A stretch of 10,578 nt of DNA from Desulfobacula sp. (GCA_029940235.1 JAOZRI010000056.1:1-10578), one strand, 5' to 3'. Numbered from the stretch's first letter, positions 1 to 7,820 are shown. The notes: generated by a model from the sequence alone, not told the origin. Numbers and translations are program-made.

Positions 1-569
1 AGGGCAAAAACAATATCCAAAGGTAAATGAATGCCGATTGTCTTGTCAAACAGTAGTTTTGCCTCGCAGGGGAAATCTTCATCTGCGAAATAGTACAATA
101 CTGCCACAGGAATGGTCGGGGTAATTTGAAACATAAAGGCAGCATCTGCCATATCAAGGCTGATACCCTTTAATTTTATACATGTTTGTTTAAAAGCATC
201 CATGTTATTGCCAAACCTTGTGGTAATTACATCCCCGGGAATGGTATGGGGCCCCCGGAAGAAAGCTGCTCCCCCTGGAATATCCTTTTCTGATACCCAC
301 TCTCCCAAAGGCTTGATATCTTTGGATTTCATAAGATAATATAGGATAAAAAGGTATAAAAAATCCTGATAGGTTTTTAAGCCTGCTCCCTGGGGTATGA
401 CTTCATATCTATTTAAATTAACACAATAGTCATACCCCCAGATATTTACAAAATATTGATTTTCTGCCTTATCGAATCTGCAATTGGTTCGTAACACAAC
501 ATCTTCAGGGTCACAGGCTTTAAGGTCTGAAAATATGGTTTTATCTATTTTATATTTTTCTATGACAAT
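1..569 (-). CDS. DUF3786 domain protein, 3' part missing at window edge
   Basis: About 189 codons are open from near position 569 down to the left edge, where the gene is cut. The translation resembles the DUF3786 family: an N-terminal stretch with DPEDVVLRT, then FVNIWGYDYCVNL, a tyrosine-rich helix (FLYLFILYYLM), GEWVSEKDIPGGAAFFRG, and a C-terminal ADEDFPCEAKLLFD followed by HLPLDIV. The molecular role of DUF3786 is not known to me; the family is common in anaerobes, partly fused to corrinoid/CO-dehydrogenase-type proteins, and I do not assign a function. No ATG, GTG or TTG lies in this frame near the expected start. An in-frame stop is followed by AAGGA (573-577), then ATT (567-569) and ATA (561-563). 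The first standard start in frame is a GTG about 70 nt further in, which would remove conserved-looking sequence. The gene overlaps the PHP gene stop by 4-10 nt, so the two are probably co-transcribed and translationally coupled. Family call fairly sure, start unsure. Confidence 0.72.
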   Translation of the reverse strand, partial: MVIEKYKIDKTIFSDLKACDPEDVVLRTNCRFDKAENQYFVNIWGYDYCVNLNRYEVIPQGAGLKTYQDFLYLFILYYLMKSKDIKPLGEWVSEKDIPGGAAFFRGPHTIPGDVITTRFGNNMDAFKQTCIKLKGISLDMADAAFMFQITPTIPVAVLYYFADEDFPCEAKLLFDKTIGIHLPLDIVFA

Positions 570-1483
570 GTTTCCTTAAATAGTTTGAATTGTGATTGTG
601 ATATTCCCTGCACTCCAAAGGGACGTTCTTTTCCATCGTGGCAGTCTGATCCCCCTGTAATAATCAATTTATGTTTTAAAGCCAATGAACTGAGTCTGTT
701 TTGATATTCATCTGTATGGCCAGGGTAATAGACTTCAAGACCCTGAATACCAGCTTCAAGAAATTCAGGGAAAATTTTTTCTACTATTTCAAAGGGAGGC
801 AGCACCTCTTTATAATGCCCCTGACCCGGGAAAGAACCAGCTGCCGGGTGTGCAAGAACAGCAAGAATTTTGTTCTTTTGGATAAAACCAATAATCTCTT
901 TTAATTGAATACCCGAAGGCAGATAAGCTAAGGAGTTATTGCCGATAATTGTATTAATGGTGTTGCTGTCAGTGATATTAAATGACTCTTTCAAGACAAT
1001 GGCAAAATGACGTCTGGTTGCGTTACTGCTTAAAGCGGCAATATCGTTAAATTCCAGATCTCTTTTTAAAAGAGGAGTTTCCCCTCCTGATCTCAAGGAT
1101 TTAGGACCAAAAAATTTATTTATTTCATTAACCCTTGCCCTTACTAATTTTTCTCCCCTTCCTTTTGCCAGAATATTTTTTAATTCCTTTACAAATTTTT
1201 TATCGCAAAGCATACTTTTGGTAAAATAACATAAAAGATGCAGTGTCCCGGTAAAATAAGAACGCTTGAATCTTATGGAGACTTCCACACCAGGGATTAC
1301 TTCAATACTGTATTTTTCCCCTGCCTTAATTGCCTCTTTTAATCCATTAAGGGTGTCATGATCTGTGATTCCAATGGCCTTGATCCCTCTAATCTTTGCC
1401 TGTTCCACCATTTTATCAGGTGTGAAATCTCCATCAGATGCTGTTGTATGGTTGTGTAAATCTGCAAATATTTTTTGTTCCAT
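560..1483 (-). CDS. PHP-domain metal-dependent phosphoesterase
   Basis: A 307-residue protein of the PHP (polymerase and histidinol phosphatase) superfamily, cytoplasmic, with no signal peptide or membrane segment. The metal-binding motifs are all visible: DLHNH (D8, H10, H12) with D17, ITDHDT (D41-H42-D43), PGVEVS (E67), TLHLL (H82), RRH (H159), LAHP (H212), GLEVYYPGH (E250, H256) and GGSDCH (D280, H282). This set fits the YciV/TrpH subgroup, some members of which hydrolyse 3',5'-nucleoside bisphosphates or short RNA; the substrate here cannot be read from sequence. Residues about 90-150 form a longer insertion than in compact PHP phosphatases, rich in Lys and Arg. The ATG start is preceded by AGGA at a suitable distance and by a promoter candidate. 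It is the first gene of a likely two-gene unit with the DUF3786 protein. The family is secure, the exact activity is not. Confidence 0.87.
   Translation of the reverse strand: MEQKIFADLHNHTTASDGDFTPDKMVEQAKIRGIKAIGITDHDTLNGLKEAIKAGEKYSIEVIPGVEVSIRFKRSYFTGTLHLLCYFTKSMLCDKKFVKELKNILAKGRGEKLVRARVNEINKFFGPKSLRSGGETPLLKRDLEFNDIAALSSNATRRHFAIVLKESFNITDSNTINTIIGNNSLAYLPSGIQLKEIIGFIQKNKILAVLAHPAAGSFPGQGHYKEVLPPFEIVEKIFPEFLEAGIQGLEVYYPGHTDEYQNRLSSLALKHKLIITGGSDCHDGKERPFGVQGISQSQFKLFKETLS
573..577 (-). promoter_or_regulatory. Ribosome binding site for the DUF3786 gene
   Basis: AAGGA on the minus strand, inside the last codons of the PHP gene. It lies 3 nt before ATT (569) and 9 nt before ATA (563). 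The spacing favours ATA, but ATT has better known precedent as a bacterial start (infC). This site is the main sequence support for a start in this overlap rather than at the downstream GTG. Confidence 0.4.
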
Positions 1484-1512
1484 GATTTTTCCTGTAATTT
1501 AAGTTTTTATCT

Positions 1513-1541
1513 ATTTTATAGATATCTATATCAAAATTCAA
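1513..1541 (-). promoter_or_regulatory. Sigma-70-type promoter for the PHP/DUF3786 unit
   Basis: On the minus strand a -35 element TTGAAT (1536-1541) is followed by a 17-nt spacer and a -10 element TAAAAT (1513-1518). The -10 is about 30 nt from the PHP start codon, giving a short leader. The spacing is optimal and both hexamers match the consensus at 4-5 of 6 positions, but the region is very AT-rich, so chance matches are likely. The spacer holds a perfect palindrome (listed separately). Confidence 0.45.
1517..1530. promoter_or_regulatory. 14-bp perfect palindrome, possible operator
   Basis: TATAGATATCTATA reads the same on both strands. It lies almost entirely within the spacer of the predicted PHP promoter and overlaps the edge of its -10, the usual place for a repressor site. 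No regulator is known; AT-rich composition raises the chance of accidental palindromes. Confidence 0.35.
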
Positions 1542-1574
1542 TTTGTTTCCATCAATATCTGGTATTTAAATTTT

Positions 1575-1604
1575 TTGATAACACATTACAGGCTGATGAA
1601 ATAT
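1575..1604 (+). promoter_or_regulatory. Weak promoter candidate for the PEP carboxykinase gene
   Basis: TTGATA (1575-1580) with an 18-nt spacer to AAATAT (1599-1604) on the plus strand. This would leave a leader of roughly 95 nt. The -10 is poor and the region is AT-rich, so other TTG(A/N) and TA-rich pairs closer to the gene are possible. The call rests on hexamer match only. Confidence 0.22.
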
Positions 1605-1690
1605 TTTATTTTTTTTAAGATATTATTTGATTTTTTTCAATTAAATGTTAGAAGGGAAAAGGCAATTTTTATTTAACACTGTTTTAGGGG

Positions 1691-1698
1691 AAGAGGAG
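1691..1698 (+). promoter_or_regulatory. Ribosome binding site of the PEP carboxykinase gene
   Basis: AAGAGGAG, 5 nt before the ATG at 1704. A strong Shine-Dalgarno match that fixes this start over the in-frame ATG seven codons later. Confidence 0.75.
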
Positions 1699-1703
1699 TA
1701 ATT

Positions 1704-3656
1704 ATGGAAAAGAGAAATAATGACATGGATTTAATAAATGAACTCGGACAGGTAGATTCCATAGAAAAAGCTAAAGCCATATTTAAGCAGTATATGGATG
1801 AAGAGCATTTAAGCAGAATCTTGAAAATTAAGAATCCTGCTATTTTGATAAGAATTGCCAACTCAATTGCTCTTTGCAACCCCCGTTCTATTTTTGTAAA
1901 TACAGGCTCGCCTGAAGATCTGAAGTTTATTAAAGATCTTGCCATTGAAAAAGGAGAAGAGAGCCCGCTTGCCATGGAAAACCATACCATTCATTTTGAT
2001 CTTGCAAAAGAGCAGGGAAGAATTGTTGACAGAACATACTATATTGCAAACCCTGAGGATCTGGTAAGTTCCCTTGCCAACAGAATGGACAGACCAACTG
2101 CTTTTGAGCAGATCAAATCCAATATGAAAGATATTATGAAGGATATGACAATGATTATTGGATTTTACATGAGAGGCCCAGTGGGAGCTCCTGTATCAAA
2201 TCCAGCTCTTGAAATTACAAGTTCCACCTATGTATCCCACAGTGCAGAACTGCTTTACAGAAATACCTATGCTGATTTTGAGCAGGAAGTTGAAAAACTT
2301 GGACATTTTTTCACAAACGTTCACAGTGAAGGTTTAAACAGGGATGAAGACCTGCCCAATGCAAGGGTATTCATGGATAGAAAATTTCAAACCACCTTTA
2401 GTTTTAACTGCACCTATGCCGGCAATACCCTGCTGCTTAAAAAAGGAAATCACAGGTTTGCAGTGGATAAGGCTGTTTACACCAACCTTGGAAATGAACT
2501 GTCAGAACATATGTTTATTACAGGCATTCATGGTCCCAATGGTCGTGTAACCTGGGTTGCAGGCGCAGCTCCCAGCGGATGCGGAAAGACCACCACTGCC
2601 ATGGCTGGCAATGTGTTCATTGGTGATGATCTAGCCCAGATGTGGATAGCAGATGACGGCTCCATACGATCCATCAACCCAGAAGCTGGAATTTTCGGTA
2701 TTGTGGAAGATGTTAATATTGAAGGTGATCCTTATTTAATGAAGGTTCTAAGAAAACCAGGGCATGAAGTAATATGGTCAAATGTTCTTATTGACGAAAA
2801 CAGGGTTCCCCACTGGCTGGGTAATAATGAAGAACACCCTGATAAAGGTTTTAATTTCCAGGGGGAGTGGTTTGATGGTAAAACCGGTGATGATAACAAG
2901 CCTGTGCCTCTGTCCCATCCAAATTCAAGATGCACATTAAGATCATCTTCCCTTGATAATTACTCAGATGAAGCTGAAAACCCAGATGGTGCTTTGACAA
3001 GGGTTTTTACATACTCGGGCAGAGATGCAGACACCATGCCTCCTGTGTGGGTGGCAAAAACTTCCGATGCAGGCGTTGTTATCGGCGCATGCATAGTCTC
3101 TGCTGCCACTGCAACAGAAGTTGGAGCCACAGGCATTAAAAGAGCTCCATGGGCTAATGCTCCTTTTATTCCGGGTGCACTTGGCGATTACATGGATGCA
3201 CAATTTAGATTTTTTGGAAATGATAAAATAAAAGATGAATATAAACCTGTAATGGCAGGCCTGAACTATTTTCTCACAGATAAAGCCCGTGGCGGTGACT
3301 CCTCAAAACTCATAGGCGAAAAAAGAGATGTAAAAGTATGGCTCTCCTGGTTAGAGAGATATGCCCACAATGAAGTTGAATATATTGAAACACCCATTGG
3401 CAATCTTCCAAAATATGAGGATTTAAAATCACTGTTTAAAGATATTATCAATAAAGAGTATACAAAAGATCTTTATACTAAACAATTCTCCTTGTATCTT
3501 GATAATATCCTCCAGAGAGTAGAGCTGCAGCAGGAAGCCTATTCAAAGGAGGAGAATATTCCAAAGACTCTATTTGATATATTGACTGAACAAAAAAAGG
3601 AACTTGTAAAATTAAAAGATGCCCATGGATCTATTGTGTTGCCGGATGAATTTTAA
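1704..3656 (+). CDS. pckG: Divergent GTP-type phosphoenolpyruvate carboxykinase
   Basis: Cytoplasmic enzyme of 650 residues, related to GTP-dependent PEP carboxykinase (oxaloacetate + GTP to PEP + CO2 + GDP), the entry step of gluconeogenesis or, in reverse, an anaplerotic step. Visible landmarks in family order: GPVGAP (158-163), a Lys pair at 246-247 and H269 (EHM) as probable Mn ligands, the P-loop PSGCGKTT (290-297) with the family's reactive Cys at 293, GDD (307-309) as the second metal motif, NPEAGIFG, NSR (407-409), and a late ETPIGNLP block. The start is set by AAGAGGAG, 5 nt before ATG. Odd points: the P-loop has Gly where PSACGKT is usual, and the guanine-sandwiching segment (about 521-546) keeps NYF but lacks the FLWPGF aromatics, so the phosphoryl donor may not be GTP. 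It is slightly longer than typical (about 590-625). It stands alone, convergent with the sensor kinase. Confidence 0.88.
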   Translation: MEKRNNDMDLINELGQVDSIEKAKAIFKQYMDEEHLSRILKIKNPAILIRIANSIALCNPRSIFVNTGSPEDLKFIKDLAIEKGEESPLAMENHTIHFDLAKEQGRIVDRTYYIANPEDLVSSLANRMDRPTAFEQIKSNMKDIMKDMTMIIGFYMRGPVGAPVSNPALEITSSTYVSHSAELLYRNTYADFEQEVEKLGHFFTNVHSEGLNRDEDLPNARVFMDRKFQTTFSFNCTYAGNTLLLKKGNHRFAVDKAVYTNLGNELSEHMFITGIHGPNGRVTWVAGAAPSGCGKTTTAMAGNVFIGDDLAQMWIADDGSIRSINPEAGIFGIVEDVNIEGDPYLMKVLRKPGHEVIWSNVLIDENRVPHWLGNNEEHPDKGFNFQGEWFDGKTGDDNKPVPLSHPNSRCTLRSSSLDNYSDEAENPDGALTRVFTYSGRDADTMPPVWVAKTSDAGVVIGACIVSAATATEVGATGIKRAPWANAPFIPGALGDYMDAQFRFFGNDKIKDEYKPVMAGLNYFLTDKARGGDSSKLIGEKRDVKVWLSWLERYAHNEVEYIETPIGNLPKYEDLKSLFKDIINKEYTKDLYTKQFSLYLDNILQRVELQQEAYSKEENIPKTLFDILTEQKKELVKLKDAHGSIVLPDEF

Positions 3657-3663
3657 TATTTAT

Positions 3664-6261
3664 CTAATTTAAATTTTGATCCAGGGCCTGACGGATTGTT
3701 TTTGCAAAATTATTGATATTAACAGGTTTTAATAAAAAATCTTTAATGCCGATTGATGCTGCCTGCTCCCTGGATATTATATCACCAAAGCCTGTACAAA
3801 GCAGTATGGGGATATCAGGGCGTATTTGAATCAATTGTTTAGATAGTCTATCTCCAGCCATATTGGGCATTGCCATGTCAGTTATGACAATGTCAAATCT
3901 GTCAGGCACTGCCCGAAAGACTTCAAGGGCTTCAACACTGCTGGTGCGGGTGGTAACTTTATAACCGAGGCGCTTTAAAATCTCTTTTTCCATGAGGATT
4001 ATTGCCTCTTCATCATCCACAAGTAAAATGTGTTCAGAACCGCCTGTTAGCGCTGTATCACCATAATCAGCCTCTAATTCTGGTTCAGATTGTATTACAG
4101 GCAGATAAACATGGATACTTGTACCTTTTCCAATCTCACTGTCGACTTGAATACCTCCACCCATTCCAATAACAATGCCATGCACAACCGACAGCCCCAT
4201 TCCTGTGCCTTTGCCCTTCTCTTTGGTGGTAAAAAAAGGATCAAAAATTTTGGTAATGAGTTCACTGCCCATGCCTGCACCTGTATCAGATATGGTAAAT
4301 CTTGTATAGGTGCCCTGGTGCATATCTGGATTGATCAGGTCGGATGGCCCAAGCTCAATCTCTTTAAGGCTTATTGTCAATTTTCCGCCTGTTTCATTCA
4401 TTGCATAACAGGCATTGGTTATAAGATTCATTATTATCTGGTGTATTTTTGTGGGATCGCCTTTAATTGTGCTGCAATCTTTATCAATATCCCGGGTGAC
4501 TTTTATATTATCAGGTATTGAAGAATCCATTAGTTTTAAAGCCTCTTTGATGACAGGTTGAATTTTCATCAACCTTGTTTCTCCCTTTTCCTGCCTTGAG
4601 AAATCAAGAATCTGCTTTACAAGGTCCCGGGCTCTTAAAGCCCCTGAATAAATTTTAGTAAGGCTTTTGTGTGTGGAGCTCTCTTCTGGAAAATCACCTA
4701 GGAGCATCTCTGTATGCCCCATGACAGGGAAAAGAATATTATTAAAATCATGGGCAATGCCCCCTGCAAGGGTTCCTATGGATTCCATCTTTTGCGTCTG
4801 AATAATCTGTTCCTGAAGATTTTTAACTTGTTGTTGAGATAATATTTTCTCGGTTACATCCCTGCCCATACCGCTGATATAGGGTTCCCCGACAGCTGGT
4901 TCAACAAGAGAACTTTTATACTCAATATAAATTTTCTCCTTATCTTTTCTATAATAATAACTGACACCCTCACAAAAGCCCTGTTTTTTAACTACTTCAA
5001 GATATCGAGCGTTAAACTCTTTTGCAAATTCCAATGACATGAATTCAGTTGCCCTGCGTCCGATAAATTCATCCATATCATAACCGAAAAGTCTATGCAT
5101 GGCAGGATTGACCGAAGTAAAAACTCCATCCAGATCCATGGTATAGATAAGGTCGGTAATGGAATTGAAAAGACCTCTAAATCTGGTTTCTGATTTTTCA
5201 ATGGATTCTTGTTGTTGAAAAATCACCCTGTCTGTATTTTGCAATACTTTGAAAATTAAATAGAGGGTCATGGATAGAAGGATGCAGGCAGTAACTGCGA
5301 CTATGGCAGTAAACAGTTGATACTGTTTCAGATCTTTAGATATATCAACAAAAAGCAGCATATCGCCGATTTCTGAATCTGAAGCATCTGTAATATCTGT
5401 GGCAAGGACATGCCATGATTTGTCATTATATTTTGTTATTGCATCTATGGTATGATGTCTATGACTTTTTTCTGTAAGAAAATGTTCCCATTTAGTGGGA
5501 AATTCAGGAAGAGATGTATAAATTAACACTTTTTCCACAAACTGATTCCAATTTACCTGTCTGTCAATCATTGCCATTCCTGTTTCCCATTGGGACTGAT
5601 TAAGTCTGTATTTATAGATGCCTAAAGCAATCTCTGTTCCAGGTTCTTTATGAATGCTGCCCAAAATATCTTCTATCTCTTTGCCAAGTTCAATATATCC
5701 CACAAGCAGATCATTTAAAAAAACCGGCTGTACCACTCGAAGTGTCAAGGTGCCAAGGGGGCCAAGTTCTATACCAGATGAGGATTTTTCAGTTTGTATG
5801 GAATCAAACAGTGTGAATCGGCCAATAGTATCGCCATATTTTTCTTTTTTATGTAGCCGTAACAGATTAACCCTGTCAGGAAGATGGAAATAGAAATGGG
5901 TTATGCTATAATCTTTTTTAAGCCTTGTAAAAAGATCTTTATAGCTTAAGAAGAGGGCATGCCTGTCATGCCTTTGTAAATTTCTGGGTAAATTAACATC
6001 ACGAAGAATAATATTTTCCAGAGCAGTCAATACTCGGGATTGTTCCTCTATGGTACGGGACAGCATTTTATTTGCATTTTCTAATATTTGCAAACTGGAT
6101 TGTTCCAATGATTTTTTCTGGGTATAAACAAGGATTATGCAAAAGGAGGATAGAAGCAAAATGAGTACACAGGCTAATGGAATAAGCAGCCTTTTTCGCA
6201 CAGTATGGCCTGAATATTTTGTTTTGCCTGTAATATTATTGCGGTCAAACTCTCCAAACAT
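3664..6261 (-). CDS. Hybrid sensor histidine kinase (dCache_3-like sensor, PAS, receiver)
   Basis: Inner-membrane two-component sensor of 865 residues. In order: short cytoplasmic N-terminus with basic residues, TM1 (about 25-47), an extracytoplasmic double-Cache domain (about 50-310) with a segment typical of the dCache_3 family (HFYFHLPD, YGDTIGRF, GIELGPLGTLTLRVVQP, YIELGKEIE), TM2 (about 316-340), a PAS domain (about 355-470), HisKA with phospho-acceptor H504 in GGIAHDFNNI, HATPase_c with N-box NLITNACYAM, DTGAGMG and GKGTGMGLS, and a C-terminal receiver (about 742-862) with VDDEE, phospho-acceptor D795 (TDMAMPN) and K845 (LLKPV). There is no output domain, so the signal must go to a partner regulator, not visible here. 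Its ligand is unknown. The ATG is preceded by a weak AGGG. It converges on the carboxykinase gene and lies behind the terminator of the hmc operon, so it is probably its own transcription unit. Confidence 0.93.
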   Translation of the reverse strand: MFGEFDRNNITGKTKYSGHTVRKRLLIPLACVLILLLSSFCIILVYTQKKSLEQSSLQILENANKMLSRTIEEQSRVLTALENIILRDVNLPRNLQRHDRHALFLSYKDLFTRLKKDYSITHFYFHLPDRVNLLRLHKKEKYGDTIGRFTLFDSIQTEKSSSGIELGPLGTLTLRVVQPVFLNDLLVGYIELGKEIEDILGSIHKEPGTEIALGIYKYRLNQSQWETGMAMIDRQVNWNQFVEKVLIYTSLPEFPTKWEHFLTEKSHRHHTIDAITKYNDKSWHVLATDITDASDSEIGDMLLFVDISKDLKQYQLFTAIVAVTACILLSMTLYLIFKVLQNTDRVIFQQQESIEKSETRFRGLFNSITDLIYTMDLDGVFTSVNPAMHRLFGYDMDEFIGRRATEFMSLEFAKEFNARYLEVVKKQGFCEGVSYYYRKDKEKIYIEYKSSLVEPAVGEPYISGMGRDVTEKILSQQQVKNLQEQIIQTQKMESIGTLAGGIAHDFNNILFPVMGHTEMLLGDFPEESSTHKSLTKIYSGALRARDLVKQILDFSRQEKGETRLMKIQPVIKEALKLMDSSIPDNIKVTRDIDKDCSTIKGDPTKIHQIIMNLITNACYAMNETGGKLTISLKEIELGPSDLINPDMHQGTYTRFTISDTGAGMGSELITKIFDPFFTTKEKGKGTGMGLSVVHGIVIGMGGGIQVDSEIGKGTSIHVYLPVIQSEPELEADYGDTALTGGSEHILLVDDEEAIILMEKEILKRLGYKVTTRTSSVEALEVFRAVPDRFDIVITDMAMPNMAGDRLSKQLIQIRPDIPILLCTGFGDIISREQAASIGIKDFLLKPVNINNFAKTIRQALDQNLN

Positions 6262-6309
6262 TGATAGTGTTACCCTGTTTAAATATTATGGGAATTGAGA
6301 TTTATTATC

Positions 6310-6339
6310 ATCTTACTACACATTGTGGTACTAATTCAA
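6310..6339 (-). promoter_or_regulatory. Possible promoter of the sensor kinase gene
   Basis: Minus-strand TTGAAT (6334-6339), 18-nt spacer, TAAGAT (6310-6315), about 49 nt before the kinase start. A moderate match in AT-rich DNA. A promoter of its own is expected because a strong terminator separates the kinase from the hmc operon upstream. Confidence 0.27.
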
Positions 6340-6379
6340 TGACATTGTATTAATACTGAAGATTTATTCTCCTATACTA

Positions 6380-6391
6380 TAATCTAGATTA
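6380..6391. promoter_or_regulatory. 12-bp perfect palindrome upstream of the kinase
   Basis: TAATCTAGATTA is a perfect palindrome located between the hmc terminator and the kinase promoter candidate. It could be a dimeric regulator site; no family is recognised and chance is possible. Confidence 0.25.
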
Positions 6392-6402
6392 AGGCTTTTA
6401 AT

Positions 6403-6440
6403 AAAAAAAGGCTGTTGAACTATAATCAGCAGCCTTTTTT
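6403..6440. terminator. Intrinsic terminator of the hmc operon, symmetrical
   Basis: The arms GGCTGTTGA (6410-6418) and TCAGCAGCC (6426-6434) pair over 9 bp with one G-U, closing a 7-nt loop. They are flanked by seven A (6403-6409) and six T (6435-6440). Read on the minus strand it is a GC-rich hairpin followed by a U-run, placed 42 nt after the hmcF stop codon. Because the A and T runs are on both sides, it would also work on plus-strand transcripts. Confidence 0.9.
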
Positions 6441-6481
6441 AGTACTTTCAATATAACTTTGAGTCTATTTTATTCCAGGCA

Positions 6482-7813
6482 TTATTCAAGTCCTGGTTTT
6501 TCCATGACCTCGTACATGATATCATTGATGAACTTCACATGCATGTCCACTCCATAATCCCCTATAATATCTTCCATGCCGCTGTGACAGTTATGGCAGG
6601 GGGTAATCAGGATTTCGGCACCTGTATCTGCGCATTGCTGTGCTTTTATCCTGTTTGTTGACACTCTTTTTTTCTTAAAGGGAGGGCCGCAGTTAATAAC
6701 TCCACCGCCTGCATTACAGCAATAATTGTGCTCACGGTTCGGATGCATCTCAATAAAATTTTCACAAAGCTCATTTATAACATAACGTGCTTTCTCATGA
6801 AGTCCTCTTCCTCTTATAGTGTTGCATGGATCGTGCAGGGTTACTGATTTTTTATATTTTTCCTTTACTTTGATTTTTCCACTCTTTAAAAGATCATAAT
6901 AAAATTCAATGGCATGAACCATGGGAACAGGAGGCATGGCCCAGCTCACCCATCTGTTACCCATATCATATGCAGCGCGGAAAGCATGACCGCATTCGCC
7001 CATAACTATTTTCTTAACCTTAAGCCTTTGCGCTGCTTCATAATGGAATCTTTTATTTCTGCCCATTATTTCGCTGTCACCTGTAAACATTGCCATATCA
7101 CTGTTATCCCATCCTGGAAAGGACGGCATTGTCCAGTTAAGGCCTGCTGCATTAAAAATTATGGCTGTCTGGTAAAGCAGTTGCGCCAGAAATTTTGGCT
7201 CCGGGCCTATGACTGAATACATGAAATCTGCCCCCTCTTTATCAAGGGGAATCCTGCAGTCAGGAATCTCTTCTCTTGAATCCTCCTCCTGCCATTGAAG
7301 GGTATCTATCCACTCATCCTCTTTAACCCACATCTGATTTTGAGTAACAGAATGGCTGTGAGCTGTATCCTGTATATAGAGGGGAGTTACCCCGCACAAA
7401 TGGCATATTCTTCTTACAACACTCATTACATAAGCTATGTCTATACCAAAAGGGCAATACTGGACACAGCGTTTGCAGAGGTTACACTCTGTAGAAGCAA
7501 TCTCTGAAGCTTTTTTAATAAATGCAGGAGAAACATTGCCTTTTTTTGCCAAAATAACGGACATAGTACGTTTCACCTTGGCAGAAGGGGTAAGTTTGGG
7601 ATCTCTTTTTGTGGAAAGATACATGTGGCAGGCATCTGAACAGAGCCCGCAATGGACACATGTATCAACATAAGCTTTCAGCCTGGCACCTGTTTCACCA
7701 CCAATAACCTTATCCACAACTTTTGCAATTCTTTCTTTGGTCAGCCTTTCAGTTCCTGTTTCAAGACCTTGATCAATAATATTTTTTTCATATTCTATAT
7801 AGGGTAATGCCAT
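6482..7813 (-). CDS. hmcF: HmcF/TmcB-type iron-sulfur subunit (HdrD/DsrK-like)
   Basis: Cytoplasmic subunit of 443 residues that takes part in electron transfer between the membrane complex and a cytoplasmic thiol/disulfide or iron-sulfur partner. Two [4Fe-4S] motifs of CxxCxxCxxxC form are present at C52-C55-C58-C62 and C110-C113-C116-C120. The C-terminal half is a cysteine-rich (CCG) region: C274 in a degenerate first copy, then a complete second copy with C330 (LHDPC), CCNAGGG (365-371), C375 (INCGPP) and C406-C409 (PCHNC), as in DsrK and HdrD and expected to hold a non-cubane or unusual Fe-S centre. The start at 7813 is chosen because AAGGAG lies 7 nt upstream; a longer frame from a TTG at 7831 would begin before that site. 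It is the last gene of the operon, 43 nt after hmcE and followed by a terminator. HmcF and TmcB are close homologues; hmcC and hmcD in the same operon favour HmcF. Confidence 0.88.
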   Translation of the reverse strand: MALPYIEYEKNIIDQGLETGTERLTKERIAKVVDKVIGGETGARLKAYVDTCVHCGLCSDACHMYLSTKRDPKLTPSAKVKRTMSVILAKKGNVSPAFIKKASEIASTECNLCKRCVQYCPFGIDIAYVMSVVRRICHLCGVTPLYIQDTAHSHSVTQNQMWVKEDEWIDTLQWQEEDSREEIPDCRIPLDKEGADFMYSVIGPEPKFLAQLLYQTAIIFNAAGLNWTMPSFPGWDNSDMAMFTGDSEIMGRNKRFHYEAAQRLKVKKIVMGECGHAFRAAYDMGNRWVSWAMPPVPMVHAIEFYYDLLKSGKIKVKEKYKKSVTLHDPCNTIRGRGLHEKARYVINELCENFIEMHPNREHNYCCNAGGGVINCGPPFKKKRVSTNRIKAQQCADTGAEILITPCHNCHSGMEDIIGDYGVDMHVKFINDIMYEVMEKPGLE

Positions 7814-7820
7814 CCATCTT

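Noticed and set aside
1484..1703. Possible small RNA or riboswitch in the leader of the carboxykinase gene
   Set aside because: The region is AT-rich without a stable GC-containing stem or recognisable aptamer motif; only promoter-like hexamers are seen.
1673..1990. 105-codon minus-strand frame overlapping the carboxykinase start
   Set aside because: Antisense to a clearly coding region, Ser/Leu-rich, no family likeness.
4090..4521. 143-codon plus-strand frame opposite the kinase
   Set aside because: It lies antisense to the HATPase and receiver region, has Cys/His-rich low-quality composition, no ribosome site, and no recognisable family; a shadow of the real gene.
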